Positions 46,308 to 55,523 of a DNA stretch of 64,000 nucleotides are shown piece by piece. A program made the position numbers and the translations under genes. A model generated the notes under the pieces. It saw nothing but the letters and a program-made list of their open reading frames with translations. It had not been told where the DNA came from and ran no database searches. The stretch is from Acinetobacter larvae (GTDB lineage: Bacteria > Pseudomonadota > Gammaproteobacteria > Pseudomonadales > Moraxellaceae): positions 3,596,001-3,660,000 of the forward strand of contig NZ_CP016895.1 in NCBI RefSeq assembly GCF_001704115.1, in the 5' to 3' direction. Within the stretch, counting starts at the first letter, position 1. Every line of letters starts with the position of its first letter.

Positions 46308-46853
46308 CTATTGATAACTAAGGGTATATTCAACAACAGACGTCACTAGCCCCGCTGTTACGCTACCTCCTTCAGCGATATAGCGTGCGCCAAAATCATA
46401 ACTCGCACTGGTTGCTCCATTCTTAAGCACCAAACCACTCACACTGGTCGGTCCATTTAAACGTACTGCGGATGTTCCGGCTGAGTCTGCCGTAATTTGA
46501 ATGGCTACATTCTTGGCCGCATTATTGCCTGCCGCGGCATTGCCTAAATTGCCACCAGCGGTTACATCTAGACCTAAGAATTTGGTTTTAATGGGTAAAT
46601 CAGCTTTAGGTGCGGTACAACCTTTGATGCTAATTTTAAAAGGGGTTAAACCAGAAGTTTGTCCAGCAGTCGCTAAAGTATTGGCAGGAACAGTTGGTAA
46701 AAGCACAATGCCGTTGGTATTGCCTTCAATAGAGGCTTGGCAGGTTTGATCTGAAACCTCACCATAAAAGGTTACAGCTGTTCCAGCAGCAGATAGCGTG
46801 GCAGATGTCAGTAAACTGGCGGTCGCCGCTAAAACATAATTTATTAATTTCAT
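46308..46853 (-). CDS. Major fimbrial subunit (type 1 pilin family)
   Basis: A 181-residue pilin from the ATG at 46853; the start choice rests on a normal signal peptide (MKLINYVLAATASLLTSATLSAAG) and GGTGA upstream. The mature protein has the paired cysteines of type 1 pilins (DQTCQAS and IKGCTAP) and the C-terminal tyrosine with an alternating final strand (EYTLSYQ). It is low in aromatic residues and rich in Ala, Thr and Asn, as normal for pilins. It is the promoter-proximal gene of the operon, which fits its role as the abundant shaft protein. Confidence 0.9.
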   Translation of the reverse strand: MKLINYVLAATASLLTSATLSAAGTAVTFYGEVSDQTCQASIEGNTNGIVLLPTVPANTLATAGQTSGLTPFKISIKGCTAPKADLPIKTKFLGLDVTAGGNLGNAAAGNNAAKNVAIQITADSAGTSAVRLNGPTSVSGLVLKNGATSASYDFGARYIAEGGSVTAGLVTSVVEYTLSYQ

Positions 46854-47341
46854 ATATTCACCATTCGCAAGAGCCAAAATTATTGAATTGATCTGAAATC
46901 ATCATCCTTCTTTATTTCTAATAGACGCTTGTTAAGTACAGGTTAATAATATAAGAAAGACATCATTCCCATGATATGCAGATCAGTCAAAACACTTCAC
47001 TCAAAAATCATGTAAAATAAAGCGTTTTCATTATTTAACCCAAGAAAATATATACAAATAAGGTGTCTTATTTACCGTCAACAGAAAGGATGCTCAATAA
47101 TAAAAGTCAGTTTTATTTAGATCTATTGTTAAATAAATCTTTACAATAATAACACAACTATTGTTCAGCTGTTCTACACAGTAAGTTAAAAAATCGCATT
47201 TTTATTCTTTTATTTTTGCTAGGAAAATCACTGTTTTACAGCATTAGATTTGATGCAACACGTTCGCTTTTAAAGATGCCAAACCAACAAATGCGGCAGC
47301 GGCGGCATCCATGTGTCCTTGTTGTTATGTAAAATATGTAA
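46854..47341. other. AT-rich upstream region of the fimbrial operon
   Basis: About 490 bases between the pilin start and the dps terminator, strikingly AT-rich. It contains the inverted repeat TTTATTTA (47112-47119) / TAAATAAA (47130-47137) and many A/T runs. I looked for long flanking inverted repeats that would indicate an invertible promoter and found none. It should hold the operon promoter. Confidence 0.45.
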
Positions 47342-47375
47342 AAAAGCAAACAGCGCCGATGCGCTGTTTGCTTTT
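47342..47375 (-). terminator. Rho-independent terminator of dps
   Basis: Perfect 15-bp stem AAAAGCAAACAGCGC / GCGCTGTTTGCTTTT with the tetraloop CGAT, 28 bases past the dps stop codon. Confidence 0.85.
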
Positions 47376-47403
47376 GCTCATTCTCGTGTGCTTAAGCGTA
47401 TAT

Positions 47404-47904
47404 TTAAGCTTGGGCAGGCTGTTCAATATTGGCTTCCAAGAACCACAGATACTGGTCTAGATCTTCGAGTGCAGCATGGAAAATATCTTCAGAGATTGGA
47501 TCTTCAATTTGATCTATTGTTTCGCGAATATGGTTCGCTACCACCGCATAACGATCGGCAAGTTCTTTTAAATGATCTTGCACATCATGAATTTCAGCTG
47601 GATAGGCTTTTAAATGCGTGCTTTTCGCCACTTCTTGCGTCGTACCCAAAGCAGTGCCACCGATTTGTACAGCACGTTCTGCCACATTATCTAAATGGGT
47701 AATAATCGAGGTTCTAAAGGTATCCAGCATTTCATGTACGGCAATAAAATTACTGCCACGCATATTCCAATGCGCTTGTTTGGTTAATAAAGAAAGATCA
47801 ATCAGATTAGATAAAGTTTGATTTAAGATTTGCACGGTTGCTTCTTTGACAGCATCATCGAGATTATTGCGGGTATAGACTTTCAAATTTCTTGATTTAC
47901 TCAT
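47404..47904 (-). CDS. dps: Dps-type DNA-protecting ferritin
   Basis: A 166-residue Dps protein. The ATG at 47904 has GAGG six bases upstream; the frame is open another 38 codons, but that part is unlike the family. The four-helix bundle includes the ferroxidase-site residues in [11 protein letters not shown] and [10 protein letters not shown], then [19 protein letters not shown]. Dps forms 12-mers that bind DNA and oxidise ferrous iron with hydrogen peroxide, protecting starved or stressed cells. A short basic N-terminal tail ([12 protein letters not shown]) may aid DNA binding. A strong terminator follows. Confidence 0.95.
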   Translation of the reverse strand: MSKSRNLKVYTRNNLDDAVKEATVQILNQTLSNLIDLSLLTKQAHWNMRGSNFIAVHEMLDTFRTSIITHLDNVAERAVQIGGTALGTTQEVAKSTHLKAYPAEIHDVQDHLKELADRYAVVANHIRETIDQIEDPISEDIFHAALEDLDQYLWFLEANIEQPAQA

Positions 47905-48103
47905 GATTAACCTCACTTTTTTTATGATAAAAAAGCATAGATGACTTTCTGTGAAAATTGAGTGTTTTTTACACTTTGATAACATTTTAAAATTTCTGTA
48001 AAAAACGATTTCTGCCAAAGTGCAATATTGTGGAAAATTATTTTAAGTCTTTTAAATGTATGATTTTATGCTTCATGAATTGCTTCACCCCTCTCTCAAA
48101 TAG

Positions 48104-48138
48104 AAACGCGCACTATCGTGAATTGATAATGCGCGTTT
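48104..48138 (-). terminator. Terminator hairpin after the FecA-type receptor gene
   Basis: A 14-bp stem with one mismatch (AAACGCGCACTATC with GATAATGCGCGTTT) lies just past the receptor stop codon. The T run on the minus strand is interrupted, so strength is uncertain. Confidence 0.65.
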
Positions 48139-48141
48139 AAT

Positions 48142-50643
48142 TTAAAACTGCGTCTTAATAGAAAATGCCACTGTTCTTGGATCACCTAAATATTCTTTTT
48201 TCCCCCAATATGTTTTATTGGTTAAATTACTGACATTAAGATTAAAAGTCGTTGGATAACCGCCAATATTGCTACGATAGCGCAGCCCCATATCAACTAA
48301 AGTATAGGCTGGTAAAATATCAGTATTGGCACTATCAGCATATTTTTTCCCAGTATAATATGCGCCGGCAGTGATGGCTAAACCATCAAGCCATGGCAAC
48401 TGATATTCAGTATATATTTTTGCCATTCTCTCTGCAGCTTCAGTCGGTTTGTTTCCTTCAATTTGAGCATCACTTGCTTTTTTAACATCTAAATCCATGA
48501 TAGTACCGCCAGCCACTATCACCCAACGATCGCTTAGTTTCCCTGTAATACCAAGTTCTAAACCTTGATGAATTTGTTGACCATCTTGGCTATAGTTAAT
48601 TTTTCCATTACTTGCTTGACCTTCAAACCAATTGGCTTTTTCAATTCTAAATAATGCAGAGGTCAATAATAATTTGTCATTCAATAAACTAAGTTTCGCA
48701 CCAAGTTCATACTGTTTACTTTTATATGGATCTAATAATTTACCCGGATCATTATAATTCGGATCATTGGGTACTTGATCACCTTGTTCTAGATTTTCAA
48801 TATAGGTGATATAGCTAGTAACATTTTCATATGGCTTATAAATAATAGACATCGTGGGAGTTAACTCAGATTTCTTATATGTATAAGATGATGGATAAAA
48901 TGTACTATTAATCGTCGCATAGTTTGCACCTAATAATGCACTCCATTGCGAGTTAAATACAATATCGTCACCCATTAGTATATTTCTAAATTCAAGCTTA
49001 TTTCTGGCTTTTAAAGGTTCTTGCCCATAACTCCCAATATTATTCCAGTTTGGTTCTGGCACATCTTTCAGCTCATTCAAAGGAATATCTTGATTAAAAT
49101 CCAATTCTAACCAGTTGTCTGCGCGACGATAATATTTAGATCGCTCTAATGAATAACCTACCGTTAAATTATGTTGTATGGATGCTGTTGCAAATTCAGA
49201 ATCTAGATAAATACTACCACCTGCAGATTTTGTTTCTTGCCAAGCATTTTTAGTGATTGATGAACCCTTCCAATAATTAATCGCATCAATGCTCACCATT
49301 CCATTATCTTTTAAAACAATACTGGTATTATCTCCACGATGTTTCATTTTTTCATAAGATAAATTTGTTCTTAAAGATAGATTGTCATTAATTTTCCACT
49401 TGCTATGGTTTTCGATAATATCTGATTTTACTTGATTTTCTACCCAGCTTGGCGAATAGCTTTTATTCTTTTTAATTACTGAACGATCAACTATTGAGTT
49501 AAATACGGTATTCCCACCCTGTTCAAAAGCATCTTTATGCGCATATTTAATATCTGTATAAAAGCGATCACTTAGCTTCCAGTCGAGCACCAAACTGATA
49601 CCTTTTTGTTCGATATCAACTTTCGACGGGTTTTCTCCATTCTGATAGAGCACATTGATTCGATAACCAAAAATATTCTCTTGATCAAATTGACCGCCTA
49701 AATCTAAATGCCCAAAGTAAGAAGATCCTCCATAACTTCCAACGGATAAATTCATTAACTTTTCTAAGGTAGGCTTTTTAGTTATATAGTTAATAGCTCC
49801 ACCAACTTGCCCACCGCCATATAGGAACCCCGTAGCGCCATTAATAATCTCAACACGGTCAATATCTTGCATCATAGGGCTCGTGGCATAGCCCATAGAA
49901 TGAGAAACACCATTTACCAAAGTTCTTGGGTTGAATCCTCGAATAACAGGTACATATAAATCACTCGCGACGGATGATCTAGCGGCAGTTTCTTGGGTGG
50001 TTGGATTTTTTTTGAAAATTTGATTCATATCTTTCGCAATCGAATTTTCAATTAAATCGCTTGAGATCACACTGACAGAATACGGCGTATCTTTTAAAGC
50101 CCGCGCTCCCCATATGCCTACATCTGTTATTTTATTGACCAAATAACCATCTCCAGCATGACCTTGTTTTTCAGCGCTCAATGTAATCACTGGCAAGGTG
50201 GCGTCATCAGCGCCAAGCTCAGCCGAGGCAACTTGATTTTTCTGCGCTTGTAATTGAATGGTCTCGAGTTGCACAACGGCATGCGTGCTATTGTTTTGGA
50301 GCAACGTATAAGAACCATCTGCACGACGCTGTGCTTTTAATGCTGTACCTTGTAATAACTTCTCAAAAGCTTCAGCAATGCTGTAATCACCCTGTAGCCC
50401 TGCCGTTTTTAAACCCTGTAATTTCTGATGATCGACAGTAAGCTGAAGACCCGACTGTAAAGAAAAGGCAATCAAGGCCTGACTCAAATTTCCAGCAGCA
50501 ATCTGATAATGCTGTTGTGTGCTTTGTGCATAGCCCACCATAGGCAGCGCCAATGTCATTGTTGTCAATATGCCGCATTGGATTGCCAGCACCAACGGCT
50601 TGAGTGCGCTGGATTTTTTTCGCCCACTTGTATTCATCATCAT
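48142..50643 (-). CDS. FecA-type TonB-dependent transducer/receptor with STN signalling domain
   Basis: An 833-residue outer-membrane protein. After a signal peptide (ending VGYAQ) comes an STN/secretin-like signalling domain at about residues 45-115 (NLSQALIAFSLQSGLQLTVDHQKLQG), then a plug domain (around residues 175-290, with DTPYSVSVISSDLIE) and a 22-strand barrel ending in Phe. The STN domain contacts the FecR-type protein across the periplasm. Together with the two upstream genes this forms a FecI-FecR-FecA cell-surface signalling system, probably for a ferric siderophore. The ligand is not known; the receptor differs from citrate FecA. Several ATG codons are adjacent at the start. Confidence 0.9.
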   Translation of the reverse strand: MMMNTSGRKKSSALKPLVLAIQCGILTTMTLALPMVGYAQSTQQHYQIAAGNLSQALIAFSLQSGLQLTVDHQKLQGLKTAGLQGDYSIAEAFEKLLQGTALKAQRRADGSYTLLQNNSTHAVVQLETIQLQAQKNQVASAELGADDATLPVITLSAEKQGHAGDGYLVNKITDVGIWGARALKDTPYSVSVISSDLIENSIAKDMNQIFKKNPTTQETAARSSVASDLYVPVIRGFNPRTLVNGVSHSMGYATSPMMQDIDRVEIINGATGFLYGGGQVGGAINYITKKPTLEKLMNLSVGSYGGSSYFGHLDLGGQFDQENIFGYRINVLYQNGENPSKVDIEQKGISLVLDWKLSDRFYTDIKYAHKDAFEQGGNTVFNSIVDRSVIKKNKSYSPSWVENQVKSDIIENHSKWKINDNLSLRTNLSYEKMKHRGDNTSIVLKDNGMVSIDAINYWKGSSITKNAWQETKSAGGSIYLDSEFATASIQHNLTVGYSLERSKYYRRADNWLELDFNQDIPLNELKDVPEPNWNNIGSYGQEPLKARNKLEFRNILMGDDIVFNSQWSALLGANYATINSTFYPSSYTYKKSELTPTMSIIYKPYENVTSYITYIENLEQGDQVPNDPNYNDPGKLLDPYKSKQYELGAKLSLLNDKLLLTSALFRIEKANWFEGQASNGKINYSQDGQQIHQGLELGITGKLSDRWVIVAGGTIMDLDVKKASDAQIEGNKPTEAAERMAKIYTEYQLPWLDGLAITAGAYYTGKKYADSANTDILPAYTLVDMGLRYRSNIGGYPTTFNLNVSNLTNKTYWGKKEYLGDPRTVAFSIKTQF

Positions 50644-50740
50644 CTTCCCAAATTAAATGATCTATACGTTAAGAGACGAATGAAAAGTTTTTGTGCACAA
50701 AAAAATTGCGATTTGATGCAAAAAAACTTTTAAAGCCATG

Positions 50741-51748
50741 TTATGACTTAGATTTTTTATTGAGTCTAATCACATACGGAATCTGTCGGTTAAGCTCTAA
50801 ATTGAGTTCTTGTGCCAATTGTGCCAATGCGGCATCGACATCTTCCAATGTCAAAGTTGCGGTTACTTTGATGCCCGCTAGGGCTTGACGATCAAAACTG
50901 ATTTTAGCGACTGAATACATCGCCAAATAATCAAGTAGATCAACCAGTTCTTCTTGTTCTGCAACCAAGATATGTTGCTGCCATGCCTGTTGTAATAACG
51001 CGGTATTAATCTGAATCGGCTGCTGTGATTGTATGCCTTTATCATTGATTTCAATACGTTGCCCAGCAATTAATGTGGCTTTATGTTGTGGTTGTTGACG
51101 CCCCCACACCGCTGTTTTAGATTCCAACATGGTTACAACCGTACTTTGCCCATCTTGCGTCACAATAAAACGCGTACCCAAGGCCTGTACCGTGCCATGT
51201 TGAGTTTGTACCATAAAGGGTCGCTGGGCATCTTTGGCGACATCCACCAAAATATTCCCTTGTAATAACTCAACTATACGTTGCTGCGCATTAAACTTAA
51301 CATTATAAGCCGTCTTGCCACTCAAACGAATCTGACTTTGATCTGCCAAAGTTTGCTGTTGCCACGACTGCGGTGCATTACGTTGATCCGCGGTCCAATA
51401 GCCTAATGGTGCATACTGTAAAGCCAAGAAAGCCGATAAACCCGTAAGTGCCACGATAGCCAACAGCCCTTTATACAAATAATGCGTCTTGTGCTGTGGG
51501 CTACGACTGAGCACCTGTTCAAACATGGTTTTGGCATGTTGTGCATCGGGATAATAGTGCTGTAACTGTGCAACATCCCCCAACAAATTTTGCATGCGTT
51601 GTATGGCTTGCAGATGGCGCGCATCTTGTGCGAGCCACTGGGCAAAACGTTGCTGACAGTCTGCATCAGGTGCATCATCCATGATGACCAACCATTCTGC
51701 TGCCTGTGCAGCAATCTCTTGGTCGGTTGTGTTTGAGACATTCGGCAT
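50741..51748 (-). CDS. FecR-family sigma factor regulator
   Basis: A 335-residue inner-membrane protein. The N-terminal cytosolic part (about 1-85) has the EIAAQAAEWLVIMDDAPDADCQQRFAQWLAQD DUF4880-type stretch that binds the sigma factor, followed by one transmembrane segment at about residues 98-115 (YKGLLAIVALTGLSAFLAL). The FecR periplasmic domain follows (LSGKTAYNVKFNAQQRIVELLQGNILVDV), and a C-terminal STN-like region (about 265-325) meets the receptor. It transmits ligand binding from the outer-membrane receptor to the sigma factor. It is placed between the sigma factor gene and the receptor gene on the same strand. Confidence 0.9.
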   Translation of the reverse strand: MPNVSNTTDQEIAAQAAEWLVIMDDAPDADCQQRFAQWLAQDARHLQAIQRMQNLLGDVAQLQHYYPDAQHAKTMFEQVLSRSPQHKTHYLYKGLLAIVALTGLSAFLALQYAPLGYWTADQRNAPQSWQQQTLADQSQIRLSGKTAYNVKFNAQQRIVELLQGNILVDVAKDAQRPFMVQTQHGTVQALGTRFIVTQDGQSTVVTMLESKTAVWGRQQPQHKATLIAGQRIEINDKGIQSQQPIQINTALLQQAWQQHILVAEQEELVDLLDYLAMYSVAKISFDRQALAGIKVTATLTLEDVDAALAQLAQELNLELNRQIPYVIRLNKKSKS

Positions 51749-51789
51749 TATCGTTTCAACATGGTATTTTCAACTTCAACTTATGCGCT

Positions 51790-51821
51790 CTGATATTACT
51801 GCTCACTGATATTACTGCTCT
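51790..51821. repeat. 16-bp tandem repeat at the end of the sigma factor gene
   Basis: CTGATATTACTGCTC(A/T) occurs twice in tandem (51790-51805 and 51806-51821), overlapping the sigma factor stop codon; a partial third copy lies inside the gene. Confidence 0.75.
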
Positions 51822-52330
51822 CTGATAATAGCATCACAGTGCTGGATCGCGTGTATCAACGCGCGCTGTACTGTGCCACGTGACAGGTTTAAACGCGCTG
51901 CGATCTGTAATTGGGTCAGTTCATCTAAATAACGCAGCAAAAAAATCTGCCGCACTTGCGCATCTAACCCCTCTAACATACTGGCTAAACGCTCTAATAA
52001 TTCGATGGCACATAAAATATTTTCTGGTGTATTGCAATCACTGTCTTGTTGATGCGTCGCTAGATAATCTAAATAGGCTTGTTCGATATATTTACGACGC
52101 GCTTGATCGATAATAATACGTGATGCTGTCTGAGCTAAATAAGACTTAGGATGCTGAATCTGTTCAACCAAATTACTTTTTAATAATTTAACAAAGGTGT
52201 CTTGTAATACATCTTCAACATGACTGTTTTGTTGTAAACGATTGCATAGCCATACGTATAACCAAGCATAATGCTCTCGATATAGCCGCTCGAGCATAGT
52301 GGTCTTCTCAGTATTACAAGCAAGATTCAT
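51812..52330 (-). CDS. FecI-family ECF RNA polymerase sigma factor
   Basis: A 172-residue ECF sigma factor. Region 2 is at about residues 15-80 (LYREHYAWLYVWLCNRL, VEDVLQDTFVKLL) and region 4 at about 115-165, with the helix-turn-helix LTQLQIAARLNLSRGTVQRALIHA. The start at 52330 gives a short leader; an alternative ATG lies at residue 12. It is the first gene of the signalling set and should direct transcription of the receptor gene. A Fur-like site lies 43 bases upstream, so iron limitation would raise its level. Confidence 0.9.
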   Translation of the reverse strand: MNLACNTEKTTMLERLYREHYAWLYVWLCNRLQQNSHVEDVLQDTFVKLLKSNLVEQIQHPKSYLAQTASRIIIDQARRKYIEQAYLDYLATHQQDSDCNTPENILCAIELLERLASMLEGLDAQVRQIFLLRYLDELTQLQIAARLNLSRGTVQRALIHAIQHCDAIIREQ

Positions 52331-52372
52331 TGGTTTTCATCAAAATACCAGCCATTACCTGCCTTATAGTAT

Positions 52373-52391
52373 GATAATGAGAATTGTTTGT
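52373..52391 (-). promoter_or_regulatory. Fur-box-like site upstream of the FecI-type gene
   Basis: GATAATGAGAATTGTTTGT (read on the plus strand) matches the 19-bp Fur consensus at 13 positions, with the first half nearly perfect. It lies 43 bases upstream of the sigma factor start, where iron repression of FecI genes is normally exerted. Confidence 0.6.
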
Positions 52392-52490
52392 ATATTGCTT
52401 TATACATGGCCGTAGCGCTGGTCAATGGATTATGCCAGCGCGACTTGTTCATAGAGATGCTATAGAGATAGTAAAGGCTATCACAGCCGA

Positions 52491-52805
52491 TTAAGATGAT
52501 AATTTCATCAAAATCAAACCGCCAACAATGAGTACAGCCGCTAAAATACGCATAGGGCTAACGGCTTCGCCTAAAATTAAAATACCCACCACAAATGCCC
52601 CCACCGCACCAATACCAGTCCAGATGGTATAAGCCGTGCCTAAGGCTAATGATTTCATTGAAATAGATAAGAGGGCAAAACTAGCAATCATGGTCACGAG
52701 GGTTAAAATGCTATACCCCCAATGGCTAAAACCATTGGATAGTTTCATGCTATAGGCCCAGCATACTTCCAATAAACCGGCAATAATTAATAAGATCCAA
52801 GCCAT
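52491..52805 (-). CDS. sugE: Guanidinium exporter of the SMR family (Gdx/SugE)
   Basis: A 104-residue protein with four hydrophobic segments. It closely follows E. coli SugE: MAWILLIIAGLLEVCWA with the essential Glu13, SISMKSLALGTAYTIWTGIGAVGA, and ILGEAVSPMRI near the C-terminus. The Gdx subtype of small multidrug resistance proteins exports guanidinium in exchange for protons. The start is the ATG at 52805, six bases after AAGGAG; the frame opens five codons earlier at an ATG that would lie before this site. A guanidine-II riboswitch sits directly upstream, which supports the substrate assignment. Confidence 0.95.
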   Translation of the reverse strand: MAWILLIIAGLLEVCWAYSMKLSNGFSHWGYSILTLVTMIASFALLSISMKSLALGTAYTIWTGIGAVGAFVVGILILGEAVSPMRILAAVLIVGGLILMKLSS

Positions 52806-52828
52806 CAGGCTCTCCTTCATCTTAAGAG

Positions 52829-52878
52829 CCAGGTCGTCCTGGACAAAAAAATTAACCCGTAGGCTGAGGTCGTCCCCA
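52829..52878 (-). promoter_or_regulatory. Guanidine-II (mini-ykkC) riboswitch
   Basis: On the minus strand two hairpins with identical ACGA loops are seen: TGGGG-ACGA-CCTCA (52878-52865, one G-U pair) and CCAGG-ACGA-CCTGG (52842-52829), 22 bases apart. Two short stems with ACGR loops are the definition of the mini-ykkC/guanidine-II class, which dimerises its loops around guanidine. The second stem is 23 bases before the sugE start. Just after it, GGCTCT can pair with AGAGCC, which overlaps the Shine-Dalgarno sequence, suggesting translational control. Confidence 0.92.
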
Positions 52879-52963
52879 CATCATTGTTGTGCAATCTTAT
52901 AATATATTTTCTAAGAACTAAAATACCAAGATGCTTTTAATCTAATCATGATTTAGCAGATGT

Positions 52964-52995
52964 TAACCCAGCGACTCAATCAGGAGGCTGGGTTA
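52964..52995. terminator. Terminator-like hairpin near the end of the sulfur TonB receptor gene
   Basis: Perfect 9-bp stem TAACCCAGC / GCTGGGTTA with a 14-base loop, starting 11 bases past the receptor stop codon. T residues follow on the plus side rather than the minus side, so its direction is unclear. Confidence 0.5.
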
Positions 52996-53005
52996 TTTTA
53001 GACCA

Positions 53006-55510
53006 TTAGAAAGTCACTTTTAATGTTGCGCCAATGGTTCTTGGTTGCCCTAACGTAGCAAATAAAACCCCATTTTGCCCACTATTGACATTGCTTACAT
53101 AGCTTTGGTCGGTTAAATTTTGAGCCCAAATAGAAAAGTCGAGTTGATGATCTCCAATATTATAAATAGCACCAATTTTGGCATTTAGTATGCCGTAGGC
53201 TTTGATTTTACTCTCTTCGGAATTATCGAGATTGCCATATGCCCAATCTCGCCATGCATAACCCCCAGCTATATAGGGTTGCCAGCTATTTTTAAGTTCA
53301 AAATCATAGTGGAAATTTAAGTTTGCAACCCATGCTGGTACACCATAAACACGTTGCCCAGTTAAATCTTGATAATTAATGCCGCTAGGAATCGCTAAAG
53401 TAGCTGCGGCGGGCGCACCTTGATATTGCGTATATTTAGCATCATTCCATGAAGCATTTACATTCACCGCTAACCCTTTTATCGGTCTTAATGTTGCATC
53501 AATTTCTACCCCGCGGCTACGAACTTTCCCAGCATTGCCAAGAATACTGACTACGCTAGATTCTACTTGTTGCATCCCTGTAGTTTGATAATCTTTAACA
53601 TCGATCCAAAATACATTGCTATTCAGTTGTAAACGGTTATTCCATAGGGTTTGTTTTAGACCGACCTCATAATTATCGGCTTTTTCTGGATTAACTTTTA
53701 AGGAATCGGCTCCAGCAGTGGGTGCCGTGGCGACGGCTAAATTAAATCCACCCGATTTTTCGCCATGTGAATAAGTAGCGTAAAATAAATTGTTGGGGTT
53801 GAGTTTATAACTTGCAGTTAATAATCCAGAATAACTGGTATTACTCAGCTTGAGCACCCCAGAATCATAGGCACCGATTTGATTATTGAGAACCGTCTGA
53901 AAATCTGTAGGCGTGCCCCCAGTGGGTGCAAGACGATTTACACGCCCTTCTTTATCTTCATAAGTTAATCGAGCTCCTGCAGTGAGATCGATTTGAGCTG
54001 TTGCATGCCATGTACCTTGACCAAATATCGCATAACTCTTGCTGTCAACATAACCATAGCCATGACTTTCACGGTTATTTAAAATATTTGCTGTACCATT
54101 TTCAATAGCGGGTCTGAGCGCAGCATTATGATATAAGCTAAAGGCATCAGCTTGATTACCATAGATTGTATAACTATGATTTTTTAGGTTTTGCTGAAAA
54201 TAATAAAGTCCTGTGACCCATTCCCACATATTATTTTTTGCAGAAGATAATCGTAGCTCTTGAGAATACTGTTTATCCTTGACAGAGACACCATTATTTC
54301 TAATTGCATCTGCACTGGTATTATCATGATTTGTGGGGGTGAAATTCCAGAAACGATACGCAGAAATAGCTGTGAGTTTCTTGCCACTTTCTAAAATCCA
54401 ATTTGCTTCTACAGAGCTTCCTCCTTGATCAACTTGCATACGTTTGGGGGAGTCAGATGCAATTTTTAAATCTTTATAAAGTAGATTTGTAGACTCAGCG
54501 CCAGCTTGGGCGGTATTGTCTAGATAGCGATTATAATTTTCACCGTATAAAGGGTGATGAAAGCTAGGTCCTATATTATAAAGTAAGGTAGTCCCTTGTT
54601 GATCATCTTCTTCATGATAATCCGCTATCCAACGCAGGTTAAATCGATCATTGGGTTGCCATAATAATTGCCCGCGTAGTCCTTGCCGATCAATATCATT
54701 GAGTTTAGCACTATGGGGCTGATATATATTTTCAATAAAGCCATCTTGCATGGTTTTATAAAAAGAGAAACGTCCAGCAACTGTTTCTGTTAGTGCATTA
54801 GATAAACTCCCCTTTGCTTGGACATAGTTTCTATCGCCAGCAGAAATTTCGACGGTATGGTCTGGGTAAAATGAAGGGGCTTTAGATGTAATATTGAGTA
54901 AACCTGCAGTTGTATTTTTACCAAATAAAGTACCTTGTGGACCACGTAATAATTCTAACTGTGCAATATCTAAAATATCGAAAACCGCCATACCGGGTCG
55001 TCCTAGATAAACATTATCTAAGTAGATGCCAACACTTGCCTCTAAGCCATCACTTGCAGGATTATTTCCTAAGCCACGAATTGCAATACTGGACTGTCTA
55101 GGGTTTTGAAATGCGACATTCAGACTGGGTAATGCTTGTTGTAAGTCTTCTACTCGGCTTAAACGCAGTGATTCTAATGTTTTGGCATTTAGAATACTCA
55201 TCGGTGTTGGAACATCTTTGGCTTTTTCCTCTCGACGACGCGTTGTTACGACAATCGTTTCTAATTGTTTGATGTCATCAACTGCCACATCTTCAACGTT
55301 CACATCTTCAACGTTCACATCTACAATTTTGCTATGATCGATATGACTATGCTGAATCGCCGGTATTTCTGCAACAAGTTGTTTGGATTCATCTGCTGCC
55401 AGCAGATATGTTGAAAAAGAAATTGATACACCCATGGTGATCATCATAATTGAACGAGAGAGCATGCTTGATCTTACAAAATGTATTTCTGGCCTCACTT
55501 TATCATTCAT
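53006..55510 (-). CDS. TonB-dependent receptor of the organosulfur cluster
   Basis: An 834-residue outer-membrane receptor. I use the ATG at 55510, six bases after GGAG; the longest frame begins at a TTG four codons upstream. A signal peptide precedes an unusual linker with the repeat VNVEDVNVEDVAVD (about residues 65-80), encoded by a 15-bp tandem repeat. The TonB box (LETIVVTTRRREE) and plug (VPTPMSILNAKTLESLRLSRVEDLQQALPSL split across two helices) follow, then a barrel ending VTF. This style is common for receptors of sulfate esters, sulfonates or plant-type aromatics rather than siderophores. No STN domain is seen. The gene follows the binding-protein gene on the same strand. Confidence 0.87.
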   Translation of the reverse strand: MNDKVRPEIHFVRSSMLSRSIMMITMGVSISFSTYLLAADESKQLVAEIPAIQHSHIDHSKIVDVNVEDVNVEDVAVDDIKQLETIVVTTRRREEKAKDVPTPMSILNAKTLESLRLSRVEDLQQALPSLNVAFQNPRQSSIAIRGLGNNPASDGLEASVGIYLDNVYLGRPGMAVFDILDIAQLELLRGPQGTLFGKNTTAGLLNITSKAPSFYPDHTVEISAGDRNYVQAKGSLSNALTETVAGRFSFYKTMQDGFIENIYQPHSAKLNDIDRQGLRGQLLWQPNDRFNLRWIADYHEEDDQQGTTLLYNIGPSFHHPLYGENYNRYLDNTAQAGAESTNLLYKDLKIASDSPKRMQVDQGGSSVEANWILESGKKLTAISAYRFWNFTPTNHDNTSADAIRNNGVSVKDKQYSQELRLSSAKNNMWEWVTGLYYFQQNLKNHSYTIYGNQADAFSLYHNAALRPAIENGTANILNNRESHGYGYVDSKSYAIFGQGTWHATAQIDLTAGARLTYEDKEGRVNRLAPTGGTPTDFQTVLNNQIGAYDSGVLKLSNTSYSGLLTASYKLNPNNLFYATYSHGEKSGGFNLAVATAPTAGADSLKVNPEKADNYEVGLKQTLWNNRLQLNSNVFWIDVKDYQTTGMQQVESSVVSILGNAGKVRSRGVEIDATLRPIKGLAVNVNASWNDAKYTQYQGAPAAATLAIPSGINYQDLTGQRVYGVPAWVANLNFHYDFELKNSWQPYIAGGYAWRDWAYGNLDNSEESKIKAYGILNAKIGAIYNIGDHQLDFSIWAQNLTDQSYVSNVNSGQNGVLFATLGQPRTIGATLKVTF

Positions 55511-55523
55511 CATCGTCTCCAAA

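Noticed and set aside
46854..47341. Invertible promoter element (fim switch type)
   Set aside because: No long flanking inverted repeats and no adjacent recombinase gene.
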